Assembly (NCBI GenBank): GCA_020249125.1
Contig: JADCGG010000248.1
Location: forward strand, 1-32,997
Source: Roseomonas sp.
Lineage (GTDB): Bacteria > Pseudomonadota > Alphaproteobacteria > Acetobacterales > Acetobacteraceae
Reading direction: 5' to 3'
DNA: 32,997 nt
Shown here: in pieces, positions 1 to 8,103 of the stretch
How positions within the stretch are numbered: the stretch's first letter is position 1
Layout of the letters: the number at the start of each line of letters is the position of its first letter
Translations under genes and position numbers: made by a program
The notes under the pieces: model-generated
Told to the model about the DNA's origin: nothing
Databases searched by the model: none
Seen by the model: the letters and a program-made list of their open reading frames with translations, nothing else

Positions 1-1480
1 AGCGCGCCAGCACGGCGTCCCGCACGCGGGCGCGCACCACCTTGCCCTGCGCGTTGCGTGGCAATTCAGGCAGCACCAGCCAGGCGCGCGGGCGCTTATG
101 CTTGGCAAGGTCCTCGGCCAGCGGCAGCGCCGCTTTCTCCCAGCCCTGTGGCAGGCCCTCGGCCACGGCGATGATGACTTCTCCCCAGTAATCCGAAGCC
201 AGGCCAAGGACGCAAAGCGCGCGGCCTTGGGCGGCGGGTTCCAGTGTGGTTTCGATCTCGGCGGGGTGGACGCGGTAGCCACCGGTTTTCATCACATCCG
301 AAGCGCGTCCTGCCAGCCGCAGCCGGCCACGCGCATCAAGCGCGCCCAAATCCCCGGTGCGGTGCCAGGCGCCGGCGCGGCGCGGTACAAAGCCATCCGG
401 GCCGATCATGCCGATATTCATGTGCCGGGCGCGCAGCCAGATATCGCCGGAATCGCCGGCGGGCAGGGGGGCGCCGGCCTCATCCCGGATGGCGATTTCA
501 ACGCCCGTGGCCGGCCAGCCGAGGTTGGCGCCCAGCCCATCCTCATCTTCCGCCATGGCCGCCGCGACATCGGGGCCTTCCAGCACGGTGATGGGGTTGA
601 AGCATTCACTCATGCCATAGGTTACGCGCACCACGGCGCCGAATTGCGCCGCAGCGCGGGCGTAAAGATCGCGCGTGAGCGTCTGCGTGCCGCAGAAAAT
701 CACCTTTAGCCCCGGCACGGCCTCACCAGGAAAAAGCGAGAGGAGTTTCGCCAAAACCGTCGGCGGGGCGAAAATCGCCGCAAGCGGCGCGGCCAGCACT
801 GGCGCGATGCGGTCAGCGCGCACGCCATCCTGCAACACCACTTCGCCGCCGTGATCCAGCCAAGCATAGGTGATCAAAGCCGCGCCATGGGTGAAGGGCG
901 TCATGAGCAACACACGCTCACCGGGTTCGGGCGTGAAGGGCAAAACGGCGCGTTGCAGGATATTCGCGAGGTACCGCCCGCCATGGCTGTGCAGAATCGC
1001 CTTGGGCTTGCCCGTGGTGCCAGAGGTGAAAATGATCCGCCCCCAGGCATCGGAAGGCACGGGCGGCAGGGGGGCGAAGCTGTCATCCGGCGCGATGTCT
1101 TCCAGCGGCAGGGGCGTGAAGCCCAGCGCCGCCAGCCGCGCGCAGGATGCTTGCGGGGCGATGATGCGCTTGAAGCCCGTCAGCTGTGCGAACCAGCCCA
1201 ATTCCGCATCGGTCGAACCCGTATTGCAGGGGGTTTCCGCCACACCCGCCATGGTGAGGCCATAGCTCACCCAGGGCGCATCGCAGCCATTGGGGACGAA
1301 GGTCGCCACCGGCTGGCCCGGTTCAAAACCTTCCGCCATCAGGCGCCGCGCCAGACCATGGGCGCGGGCGGATAACGTGCCATAGGTCAGCGTGGCGCTG
1401 CCATCGGTAATCGCAATGCGCGGGCCGAAACGCCGCGCCAGGGTCAGAAGGTCGGACGACCAGGGGATACCATCCTGCAT
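1..1480 (-). CDS. AMP-forming acyl-CoA synthetase/ligase (3' end outside window)
   Basis: Adenylate-forming enzyme that would activate a carboxylic acid to its CoA thioester in the cytoplasm. The reverse strand reads open from ATG 1480 to the window edge, about 493 residues, so only a few C-terminal residues are missing. Visible ANL motifs: P-loop TSGTTGKPK at residues 152-160, YGMSE near 290-297, HRTGD near 372, GRASDVMKTGGYRV (hinge region), and the C-terminal catalytic Lys in PRNAQGKV near 478. The frame stays open upstream of 1480 with no better ATG and only a weak RBS, so the N-terminus is uncertain. It is divergent from the epoxide-hydrolase-like gene at 1577. The nearby enoyl-CoA hydratases and dienoyl-CoA-reductase-like SDR suggest it feeds a beta-oxidation-like route. 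Substrate (fatty, branched or aromatic acid) cannot be read from the sequence. Confidence 0.9.
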   Translation of the reverse strand, partial: MQDGIPWSSDLLTLARRFGPRIAITDGSATLTYGTLSARAHGLARRLMAEGFEPGQPVATFVPNGCDAPWVSYGLTMAGVAETPCNTGSTDAELGWFAQLTGFKRIIAPQASCARLAALGFTPLPLEDIAPDDSFAPLPPVPSDAWGRIIFTSGTTGKPKAILHSHGGRYLANILQRAVLPFTPEPGERVLLMTPFTHGAALITYAWLDHGGEVVLQDGVRADRIAPVLAAPLAAIFAPPTVLAKLLSLFPGEAVPGLKVIFCGTQTLTRDLYARAAAQFGAVVRVTYGMSECFNPITVLEGPDVAAAMAEDEDGLGANLGWPATGVEIAIRDEAGAPLPAGDSGDIWLRARHMNIGMIGPDGFVPRRAGAWHRTGDLGALDARGRLRLAGRASDVMKTGGYRVHPAEIETTLEPAAQGRALCVLGLASDYWGEVIIAVAEGLPQGWEKAALPLAEDLAKHKRPRAWLVLPELPRNAQGKVVRARVRDAVLAR

Positions 1481-1576
1481 GGGGCCAAAGTCCTGCCAGC
1501 CGCGTCGCGCGTCAATGCGGGGCTTGATTGCTGGGCGCGGTTCGGGCGGGATGGGGGGAAGGAAGGAAACACCACC

Positions 1577-2719
1577 ATGCAACCGCTTGTCACACCAACC
1601 CTGCCGCACGGCATTCGATCCCGCTTCATTGAAGGCATCAATGGGCTGCGGGTGCATCTGCTGGAAGCGGGGCATGAAACGCCAGGCAGGCCCTGTCTTT
1701 TGCTGCTGCATGGCTTTCCGGAACTCGCCTATTCCTGGAGGCATGTGATGCTGCCCTTGGCGGCGCTGGGCTATCATGTGGTGGCGCCGGATCAGCGCGG
1801 TTATGGCCGCACCACGGGGGCCGAGACGGATTATGACGCGTCGCTGGTGCCGTTCCGCCTGACCAATCTGGTGCGCGATGCGCTGGGCGTGGTGGCGGCG
1901 CTGGGATACCGCGACGTGGCGGCGGTGATCGGGCATGATTTTGGATCTCCGGTAGCCGCCTGGTGCGCGCTGACGCGCCCCGATGTGTTCCGCCGCGTGG
2001 CACTGATGAGCGCGCCTTTCGCCGGCGGGCCGGATTGGCCGAAGCCTGGGCAGAATGCCGGCGGTTCTTCCGCCATGCCAGGGCTGGATGAGGCTTTGGC
2101 GGCGCTGCCGCGCCCGCGCAAGCATTACCACGCCTATTACGCGACGCGCCCTGCCAATGCCGATATGATGGGCGCGGCGCAGGGGCTGCACGCTTTCATG
2201 CGCGCCTATTACCACCACAAAAGCGCTGATTGGGCCGCGAACAAACCGCACAAGCTGCGCGATTGGTCCGCCGAGGAAATGGCGAAGCTGCCCACCTATT
2301 ACGTGATGGACCGCGCCGAGACGATGCCGGAAACCGTCGCACATGAAATGCCAAGCGCCGCTGAGGTTGCGCGCTGCGCCTGGATGACGGAAGCGGAAAT
2401 GGCCGTCTATGCCGAAGAATATGGCCGCACCGGATTTCAGGGTGGGCTGAATTGGTATCGCACACGCTTCGCGCCGGAAGTGAATGCGGATTTGGCGCTA
2501 TTTGCCGGGCGCAGCATTGATGTGCCTTCGGTCTTTATCGCGGGTACGGCGGATTGGGGTGTATTCCAGGCGCCTGGCGCGTTTGAGCGTATGCAGGGCA
2601 TTGCCTGCACGCGCATGGCGGCGGCGCATCTGGTGCCGGGTGCCGGGCATTGGGTGCAGCAGGAACAGCCTGCGCGCACGGTGGAATTGCTCGAGGAATT
2701 GCTGGCGCATGAAGCGTAA
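1577..2719 (+). CDS. Epoxide hydrolase-like alpha/beta hydrolase
   Basis: 380-residue alpha/beta hydrolase of the epoxide hydrolase/haloalkane dehalogenase group. The oxyanion motif HGFPE lies at 45-49, the nucleophile is Asp121 in GHDFGS, the acid is probably Asp326 (GTADWG), and the base is His358 (GAGHWVQQEQP). Tyr294 in NWYR matches the cap-domain tyrosine that activates the epoxide in this family. An Asp rather than Ser nucleophile excludes an ordinary esterase. No signal peptide, so cytoplasmic. The start has a strong purine-rich RBS (GGAAGGAA) just upstream. It is divergent from the acyl-CoA ligase and 40 bp ahead of a methyltransferase on the same strand, so these two may be cotranscribed. 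Haloalkane dehalogenase or fluoroacetate dehalogenase activity is an alternative; the tyrosine favours epoxide hydrolysis. Confidence 0.85.
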   Translation: MQPLVTPTLPHGIRSRFIEGINGLRVHLLEAGHETPGRPCLLLLHGFPELAYSWRHVMLPLAALGYHVVAPDQRGYGRTTGAETDYDASLVPFRLTNLVRDALGVVAALGYRDVAAVIGHDFGSPVAAWCALTRPDVFRRVALMSAPFAGGPDWPKPGQNAGGSSAMPGLDEALAALPRPRKHYHAYYATRPANADMMGAAQGLHAFMRAYYHHKSADWAANKPHKLRDWSAEEMAKLPTYYVMDRAETMPETVAHEMPSAAEVARCAWMTEAEMAVYAEEYGRTGFQGGLNWYRTRFAPEVNADLALFAGRSIDVPSVFIAGTADWGVFQAPGAFERMQGIACTRMAAAHLVPGAGHWVQQEQPARTVELLEELLAHEA

Positions 2720-2759
2720 TGAGGCTTCCGGCTTTCCCTGGGCTTGCTAGATAGGTGCC

Positions 2760-4001
2760 ATGAAGGACGCTGCCGATGCCGCGCTTGCCGCGCAATATGA
2801 TGCCTATCCCTATCCGGAACGGGATCCTCGGGATGAGGCCAAGCGCCTGATCATCGGCAGCCCGAGCCATTTGCGCGAAGTGGATCATTGGATTTTCGGC
2901 GCCCGCCGCCCCGCTTCCCAGCCCTTGCGCGCCCTGGTCGGCGGGGGCGGCAGCGGCGATGCCACCGTGATGCTGGCGCAGCAAATGGCGCAGGCCTGGC
3001 GCGCGGGCGATGTGACCTGGCTGGATCGTTCAACGGCAGCGCGGCGCGTGGCGGAAGCGCGGGTGGCGGCGCGTAAGTTGGGCAATGTGATATTCCAGGA
3101 AGGGTCCTTGCTGGAATTGCCGGGCAGTGGCCTTGGGCCTTTCGATTACATTGATTGCTGTGGCGTGCTGCATCATCTGCCCGATCCGCTGGAAGGGCTG
3201 AAGGCGCTGGTTTCCGTCCTGGCGCCGGGCGGTGGCTTGGGGCTGATGGTCTATGCCCCGCATGGCCGCACCGGGGTTTATATGGCGCAGGATGCGCTGC
3301 GCCTGCTGGCGCCGCCCGATGAAGCGCCGGCAGCACGGGTAGAAGTGGCCAAGCGGCTGTGGCGGCAAATGCCGGAAACGGCGTGGCTGAAGCGCAACCC
3401 CTGGATCACGGATCACGAAAAAGGCGGCGATGCCGGGCTTTATGATTTGCTGCTCAATCCGCGCGATGTCGCTTTCACCGTGCCGGCATTCAATGCGCTG
3501 ATTGCCGCCGCTGGCTTGCGCATCGTGTGCCTGGTGGAGCCTTTGCGCTACGACCCGCTTTCCTATTTGTCCGATCCCAAGTTGCGCCCGCGCATTGAAG
3601 CCATGGATATGCTGCAACGCGCCGCACTTGCCGAAGCCATCACCGGCAATATGGGCGTGCATATCGCCTATTGTGTGCGCGCGGATGTGCCGGTGATCAC
3701 AGCGCCATGGGATGATCCCGCCGCCGTGCCTTGCCTGCGCGAATTGGATGGCGCGAAGCTGGCGGCGAGCCTGCCGCGTGATGGCGTGTTGCGCGTTACC
3801 TTTGATGGCCTGACCGTGCCGGTGCCGCTGCCCAGGCTTGCGGGGGCAATTCTCGCGCGCATTGATGGCAAGCGCAGCATTGGCGATATCGCCGATGATC
3901 TGGCGCAGCATGGCACGGCGCGGGAGGTTTTCGCGCGGGAGTTTCAGGCGCTGGTGGTGGCGCTGGAAAAGACGAATAGGCTGCTGATTAGCGCCCCGTG
4001 A
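2760..4001 (+). CDS. Class I SAM-dependent methyltransferase with C-terminal PqqD-like domain
   Basis: 413-residue protein. The SAM-binding motif I is seen in ALVGGGGSGDAT (about 58-69), an acidic motif II in VTWLDRS (85-91), and the motif IV/post region in FDYIDCCGVLHHLPDP (128-143), typical of Rossmann-fold methyltransferases. The N-terminus (YDAYPYPERDPR) is typical of a family of large bacterial methyltransferases. The last about 70 residues (DGKRSIGDIADDLAQ) resemble a PqqD-like winged helix often found at the end of such proteins. The substrate is unknown. The start has an AGGTG-like RBS, and the gene follows the hydrolase by 40 bp. Its last 14 bases overlap the end of the convergent enoyl-CoA hydratase gene. 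Confidence 0.8.
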   Translation: MKDAADAALAAQYDAYPYPERDPRDEAKRLIIGSPSHLREVDHWIFGARRPASQPLRALVGGGGSGDATVMLAQQMAQAWRAGDVTWLDRSTAARRVAEARVAARKLGNVIFQEGSLLELPGSGLGPFDYIDCCGVLHHLPDPLEGLKALVSVLAPGGGLGLMVYAPHGRTGVYMAQDALRLLAPPDEAPAARVEVAKRLWRQMPETAWLKRNPWITDHEKGGDAGLYDLLLNPRDVAFTVPAFNALIAAAGLRIVCLVEPLRYDPLSYLSDPKLRPRIEAMDMLQRAALAEAITGNMGVHIAYCVRADVPVITAPWDDPAAVPCLRELDGAKLAASLPRDGVLRVTFDGLTVPVPLPRLAGAILARIDGKRSIGDIADDLAQHGTAREVFAREFQALVVALEKTNRLLISAP

Positions 4002-4806
4002 AATTCGGTTTGCGCTTTTCCAGGAAGGCTGCGACGCCTTCGCGGCGGTCTTCGGTGCCGCGCGTGGCGTCCTGTTCCACCTCGGCCATTTCCACCGCTT
4101 CCGATAGGGTTTGGAAAGGTGCCAGCGTCACTTGCCGCTTGATCACACGCATGGAACGTGGCGAGCAATTATTCGCCAAATCCGCCGCATAGGCCTGCAC
4201 GGCAGCGTGCAAACCATCAGCGGGCAGCACGCGCACCAGCCCCATGCCGGCGGCTTCTTCCGCGGTAATGCTGCGGCCTGAAAGCAAAAGATCAGCGGCA
4301 TTCATCGGCCCGATCAGGCGCGGCAGCATCCAGGCGCTGCCATGTTCCGCCACCAAACCTCGACGTGCAAAAGCGGTGGAAAGCTTGGCCCCCGCCGCCA
4401 TGAAACGCACATCGCAAAACAGCGTCAGGCAGAAACCCACCCCCGCCACCGCGCCATTGATGCCCGCGATTACCGGCTTGCCGATATTGAGCATATAGGA
4501 ATAGCGCCGCGCGAAATCCTCACGCGGAGGCGCCTCACCGGGCGGGGGCGTCACCCCCGCATAGATTGGGCGTTCCGCGCCGCGCGTCGCAATGGTGGAA
4601 ACATCGGCGCCGACGCAAAATCCCTTGCCGGTGGCGGTCAGCACAATGGCGCGCACATCTTCGTTCGCGACCGCCAGCGCGAAGGCCGCGCGGGTTTCGG
4701 CTTCCATCACGGTTGACCAGGCATTCATGCGTTCTGGCCGATTGAGCGTGATGGTGGCAACTCGATCCGCCACGCTATAGAGAATTTCGCTGAAGGCTTC
4801 GGTCAT
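3988..4806 (-). CDS. Enoyl-CoA hydratase/isomerase family protein (crotonase fold)
   Basis: 272-residue crotonase-superfamily protein, the usual length. The CoA-binding/oxyanion segment KGFCVGADVS is at 61-70, and the second oxyanion segment NGAVAGVGFCLTLFCDVRF at 117-135. Glu154 in LVAEHGSAWMLP sits where the hydratase catalytic glutamate (Glu164 of rat crotonase) falls, so true hydratase or isomerase activity is plausible. The ATG overlaps the stop of the upstream SDR gene (4803-4806, ATGA), indicating translational coupling. It is the last gene of a three-gene operon with two other acyl-CoA enzymes. The exact substrate is not determined. Confidence 0.88.
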   Translation of the reverse strand: MTEAFSEILYSVADRVATITLNRPERMNAWSTVMEAETRAAFALAVANEDVRAIVLTATGKGFCVGADVSTIATRGAERPIYAGVTPPPGEAPPREDFARRYSYMLNIGKPVIAGINGAVAGVGFCLTLFCDVRFMAAGAKLSTAFARRGLVAEHGSAWMLPRLIGPMNAADLLLSGRSITAEEAAGMGLVRVLPADGLHAAVQAYAADLANNCSPRSMRVIKRQVTLAPFQTLSEAVEMAEVEQDATRGTEDRREGVAAFLEKRKPNFTGR

Positions 4807-5645
4807 TTCTTCGGTGTCTTTTCGCGTTGCTTTTCCCAGGCAGCATCATCCCAGGCCAACATGTCCCGCACGCCGGCCCGCGCACCGCCCAGATAGCGCC
4901 GCCCGCCATCAATCACCACGCATTCACCTGTGATGTAGCCAGCGTTTTCGGAAACCAGATAGGCGGCAAGATCGGTCAATTCCTCATGCCTGCCAGCGCG
5001 GTTCAACGGCACATCACCTTGATCCAAACCGCCGGGGCGCAGCCGCGCCACCGCCGCTTCGGTTGGGAAGGTGCCGGGTGCGATGGCCACAAGCCTGATG
5101 CCATGCCGGCCCCATTCCACCGCCAGGCTTTGTGTCATGGCCAAAACGCCGGCCTTGGCCATGGCGGATGGCACGGTGAAGGCGGCGCCCTGCAAGGCGG
5201 AAAGTGTGAGGATACTCAGCACCACACCGGGTTGCCCTGCCTCAATCCAGCGCCGCCCAATACCCATGGTGCAATAGGCCGCGCCATGCAGCGTGGTGGC
5301 CAGCACCGCATCCAGGGCGCGGGCGGAAAGCTTGTGCGTCTGCGCCAGGAAATTCGCCGCCGCATTATTCACCAGAATATCTGGTGTGCCTTCGGCAAAG
5401 GCGGCATCCAGCATGGCCTCCACCGCCGCAGGGTCACGAATATCACAGACATGAACGGCAATCTCTGCGCCCGGGATTCCCGCGCGCAAGGCCGCCGCCG
5501 TTTCCTGCAAAACTTCCAGGCGACGCCCGCAAATCGCGACGCGCGCGCCCAATTGCAGATAGCGCCGCGCGATGGCGCGCCCGAGCCCGGTGCCGCCACC
5601 GGTGATCAGCGCGCGCCGCCCGGCCAGCAATCCGGGTGCGAACAA
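4803..5645 (-). CDS. SDR oxidoreductase resembling 2,4-dienoyl-CoA reductase
   Basis: 280-residue short-chain dehydrogenase. The nucleotide-binding motif TGGGTGLG is at 15-22 and NNAAA at 93-97. The active-site stretch TVPSAMAKAGVLAMTQSLAVEWGRHGIR (157-184) closely matches the mitochondrial/peroxisomal 2,4-dienoyl-CoA reductase (DECR) type rather than the classical YxxxK type. Lys164 is present, but the DECR tyrosine position appears to be Ser149 (ILTLSALQG). The position between two enoyl-CoA hydratases supports a role in unsaturated acyl-CoA breakdown. The codon at 5645 is TTG and directly follows an in-frame TGA, so this is the first possible start; a second TTG at 5630 is an alternative. 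Only 3 bp separate it from the upstream gene. Confidence 0.82.
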   Translation of the reverse strand: MFAPGLLAGRRALITGGGTGLGRAIARRYLQLGARVAICGRRLEVLQETAAALRAGIPGAEIAVHVCDIRDPAAVEAMLDAAFAEGTPDILVNNAAANFLAQTHKLSARALDAVLATTLHGAAYCTMGIGRRWIEAGQPGVVLSILTLSALQGAAFTVPSAMAKAGVLAMTQSLAVEWGRHGIRLVAIAPGTFPTEAAVARLRPGGLDQGDVPLNRAGRHEELTDLAAYLVSENAGYITGECVVIDGGRRYLGGARAGVRDMLAWDDAAWEKQREKTPKK

Positions 5646-5648
5646 GGA

Positions 5649-6449
5649 TCAGGCGCCCTTGTAAGTTGGCTTGCGCTTTTCGCGCATCGCCGCCAGCGCT
5701 TCCTTATGATCATCCGTGGTATGCGCCACGGCCTGCATGGCGGAAGACATCTCAAGCACGGAATCAAGCCGGTTGTTCCAGGCTTCCCGCAGCAGGCGCC
5801 GCGCCATGCGCACGGCTTGCGGAGGATTGGCAGCGATGCGCCGCGCCAGCGCGCGGGCCGCTTCCAGCAATTCCGTATCCGGCACCACTTGAGACACCAG
5901 CCCATAAGCCAGCGCCTGATCGGCTGACAGCGCATCACCCGTCAGTGACATCTCAGCCGCCTTGGCAAAACCCACCACCCGCGGCAGCAGCCAGGCGCCG
6001 CCATCGCCCGGGATGATGCCAAGCTTCACGAAGCTTTCCGCGAAGCGCGCGGATTGGCCGGCAATGCGCAAATCACACATGCAGGCAAGGTCACACCCCG
6101 CGCCCATGGCCGGGCCATTCACCGCGGCAATCACGGGGATTTCCAATTGTTCGAACATGCGCGGCAGGCGCTGAATGCCGTGGCGATAATAGCCGCGCGC
6201 CTGGGCCGGCGTGCGTTCCGTTGAACCACTCGCGGCTTCGCCCATGCGGCGCACATTGCCGCCGGCGCAAAAGGCGCTGCCCGCGCCGGTCAGGATCGCA
6301 ACGCGCGCCTTGGCTTCGGCATCCAGCTTCATGAAGGTGGCGATCAAGCCATCCTGGGTTTCAGGATCAAGCGGATTGCGCGATTCGGGCCGGTTCAGCG
6401 TGACCAGCGCGATATCATCGGTGATTTCAACAAGTACGGGCGCTTCCAT
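5649..6449 (-). CDS. Enoyl-CoA hydratase/isomerase family protein (first gene of operon)
   Basis: 266-residue crotonase-fold protein. Oxyanion segments are SAFCAGGNVRRM (58-69) and NGPAMGAGCDLACMCDLRIA (about 110-129). The active-site region reads FAESFVKLGIIPGDGGAWLLP, where an Asp replaces the second catalytic Glu seen in classical hydratases while the first Glu-containing segment remains. This favours isomerase, lyase or specialised hydratase chemistry over standard crotonase. The start has a GAGAGGA RBS. It begins 58 bp after the emrB stop on the same strand, so it could have its own promoter or be read through from the efflux operon. The SDR and second hydratase follow with a 3-bp gap and a 4-bp overlap. 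Confidence 0.87.
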   Translation of the reverse strand: MEAPVLVEITDDIALVTLNRPESRNPLDPETQDGLIATFMKLDAEAKARVAILTGAGSAFCAGGNVRRMGEAASGSTERTPAQARGYYRHGIQRLPRMFEQLEIPVIAAVNGPAMGAGCDLACMCDLRIAGQSARFAESFVKLGIIPGDGGAWLLPRVVGFAKAAEMSLTGDALSADQALAYGLVSQVVPDTELLEAARALARRIAANPPQAVRMARRLLREAWNNRLDSVLEMSSAMQAVAHTTDDHKEALAAMREKRKPTYKGA

Positions 6450-6507
6450 GTGTGTTCCTCTCCAGAGATTGGCGGCAGGATGGAACGCCCGCGCCGAAGC
6501 GACAAGA

Positions 6508-8103
6508 TCAGCCGGGACGTTTTGAACCCCGCATCACCGCCACCACACCAAGCGCGAGGACGCAAATCACCACCAGCACGGTGAAGGTATCGCGGAAGGC
6601 CAGCATATTGGCCTGGGTCAGCACCACGCGGCCCAGATAATCCTGCGCCAAGGCTTGGCGAATGCCATCGGCAAAACCTTCCTGCGCCAAAAGCCTTTCG
6701 GCATCGCGCAGCCAATCGGCGGTATTGCCGCGCCCTTCCTGGGTTGCCGTCAGCGCCTGGGCGTAAAGCTGCGTGTGGCGTTCCAGATAGATGGACAGCA
6801 GATTGACACCCATCGCGCCGCCGAATTGCCGCGCGAAATTGATGGCGCCCGAACCCTGCCCCACCCATTGCGGCGGCAGAGACCTCAACGCGCCGGCATT
6901 CATGCTGGGCATGGCAATGCCAAAGCCAATGCGGCCAATCAGAATCCAAATAGCCAAGGTCCAAAACGGTGTATCGGTGCCGACATCCACCATCAGCCAG
7001 GTGGAATAGGCGAAAAGCATCAGGCCAATGCCAATCGGCAGCCAGGGCTCTGTCTTATCCGCGATGCGCCCAGCGATGGGAAACACCAGCAGCAGCGCAA
7101 GCCCCGCCGGCATCAGCAACAAGCCAGCGCGCGTCGCGGAATAGCCCTGCACCGTCTGCACGAAAAGCGGCAGCAGATAGACCGAACCAAACAGCGTCGC
7201 GCCATAAACCAGCGCCACCAGGGAAGAACAGGCAAAGCCGCGCACGGTGAAAAGTCGCGGATTGAGCATGGCATTGGGGCTGCGCCATTCCCACCAGACA
7301 AAAGCAATGGCAGCGGCGGCGGCGATGGAAAGTTCCGTCACCACCGCGTCGGATTGCCAACCCTCACGCTGGCCGCTGGAAAGCCCCGTCAGCAGCGCGA
7401 AAAGTGCCGTGATCAGCAGCACAAAACCAGGCGCATCGAAGCGCCGCTTGGTGCCTTCCCGCGCGGGGCCAGGCATCACAATCAAGCCCAGGATCAGGCC
7501 GATGACGGCAAAGGGGATGGCGAGGAAAAATACCGACCGCCAGCCAAAACCATCCACCATCAACCCACCGAAAGCCGGGCCAAGCGCCGGCGCCAACACC
7601 ACGCCCACCGCGTAAAGCCCCATGGCAGAGCCGCGTTTTTCCGGCGGATAGACCATGAAAATGATTTGCATGCCCAAGGGTTGCACCATGCCGGCCGCGG
7701 CACCTTGCAGCACGCGGCCCAGTATCAGCGTGCCTTCTTCCGGTGCGAAGCCCGATAGCAGCGACCCAAAAATGAAAATAAGCATCGCCGCCGAATAGGT
7801 CAGCCGAAATCCAAAGCGATCCACCAGCCAGCCATTCAACAACATGGTGCCGGTGACGGAAGCCAGAAACGCGGTGGCCACAAGCTGCGCGTGATCCTGC
7901 CCCATGCCATAGGCGCCCATGATCTCTGGCAAGGCGACATTGGCAATGGTGGAGGAAAGGATCGTCGCAATCGTGCCGATCATCGCCGGGATCGTCACCA
8001 TCCAGCGATAGGAATCGCCAAACCGCGCCGCCAGCACCGCCATTTCCGGCCCCGCCCAGGAAGCGCGGGGCGGTATGGGCGCGCCGGCGGTTGCTTCACT
8101 CAC
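6508..8103 (-). CDS. emrB: DHA2-family MFS drug efflux transporter (EmrB/QacA type)
   Basis: 531-residue inner-membrane proton antiporter of the 14-helix DHA2 group. It begins with a short cytoplasmic N-terminus, then many hydrophobic segments. The antiporter motif C is visible (VVLAPALGPAFGG, about 155-167). The cytoplasmic loop 2-3 motif A (NGWLVDRFGFR) and the loop PPEKRGSAMG are typical. It would partner the EmrA-like membrane-fusion protein encoded immediately upstream to expel hydrophobic toxic compounds. The start is GTG at 8103, and its first 8 bases overlap the end of emrA, implying translational coupling. The gene symbol is by family; the substrate range is unknown. Confidence 0.93.
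   Translation of the reverse strand: MSEATAGAPIPPRASWAGPEMAVLAARFGDSYRWMVTIPAMIGTIATILSSTIANVALPEIMGAYGMGQDHAQLVATAFLASVTGTMLLNGWLVDRFGFRLTYSAAMLIFIFGSLLSGFAPEEGTLILGRVLQGAAAGMVQPLGMQIIFMVYPPEKRGSAMGLYAVGVVLAPALGPAFGGLMVDGFGWRSVFFLAIPFAVIGLILGLIVMPGPAREGTKRRFDAPGFVLLITALFALLTGLSSGQREGWQSDAVVTELSIAAAAAIAFVWWEWRSPNAMLNPRLFTVRGFACSSLVALVYGATLFGSVYLLPLFVQTVQGYSATRAGLLLMPAGLALLLVFPIAGRIADKTEPWLPIGIGLMLFAYSTWLMVDVGTDTPFWTLAIWILIGRIGFGIAMPSMNAGALRSLPPQWVGQGSGAINFARQFGGAMGVNLLSIYLERHTQLYAQALTATQEGRGNTADWLRDAERLLAQEGFADGIRQALAQDYLGRVVLTQANMLAFRDTFTVLVVICVLALGVVAVMRGSKRPG

Noticed and set aside
98-1375. Long plus-strand open frames in the first 1.4 kb
   Set aside because: They are antisense to a minus-strand acyl-CoA ligase whose ANL motifs read clearly in one frame; the plus frames show no recognisable domains.
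6450-6507. Terminator between emrB and the hydratase operon
   Set aside because: No stem-loop with a T-run is visible in the 58 bases, so neither separate nor joint transcription can be claimed.
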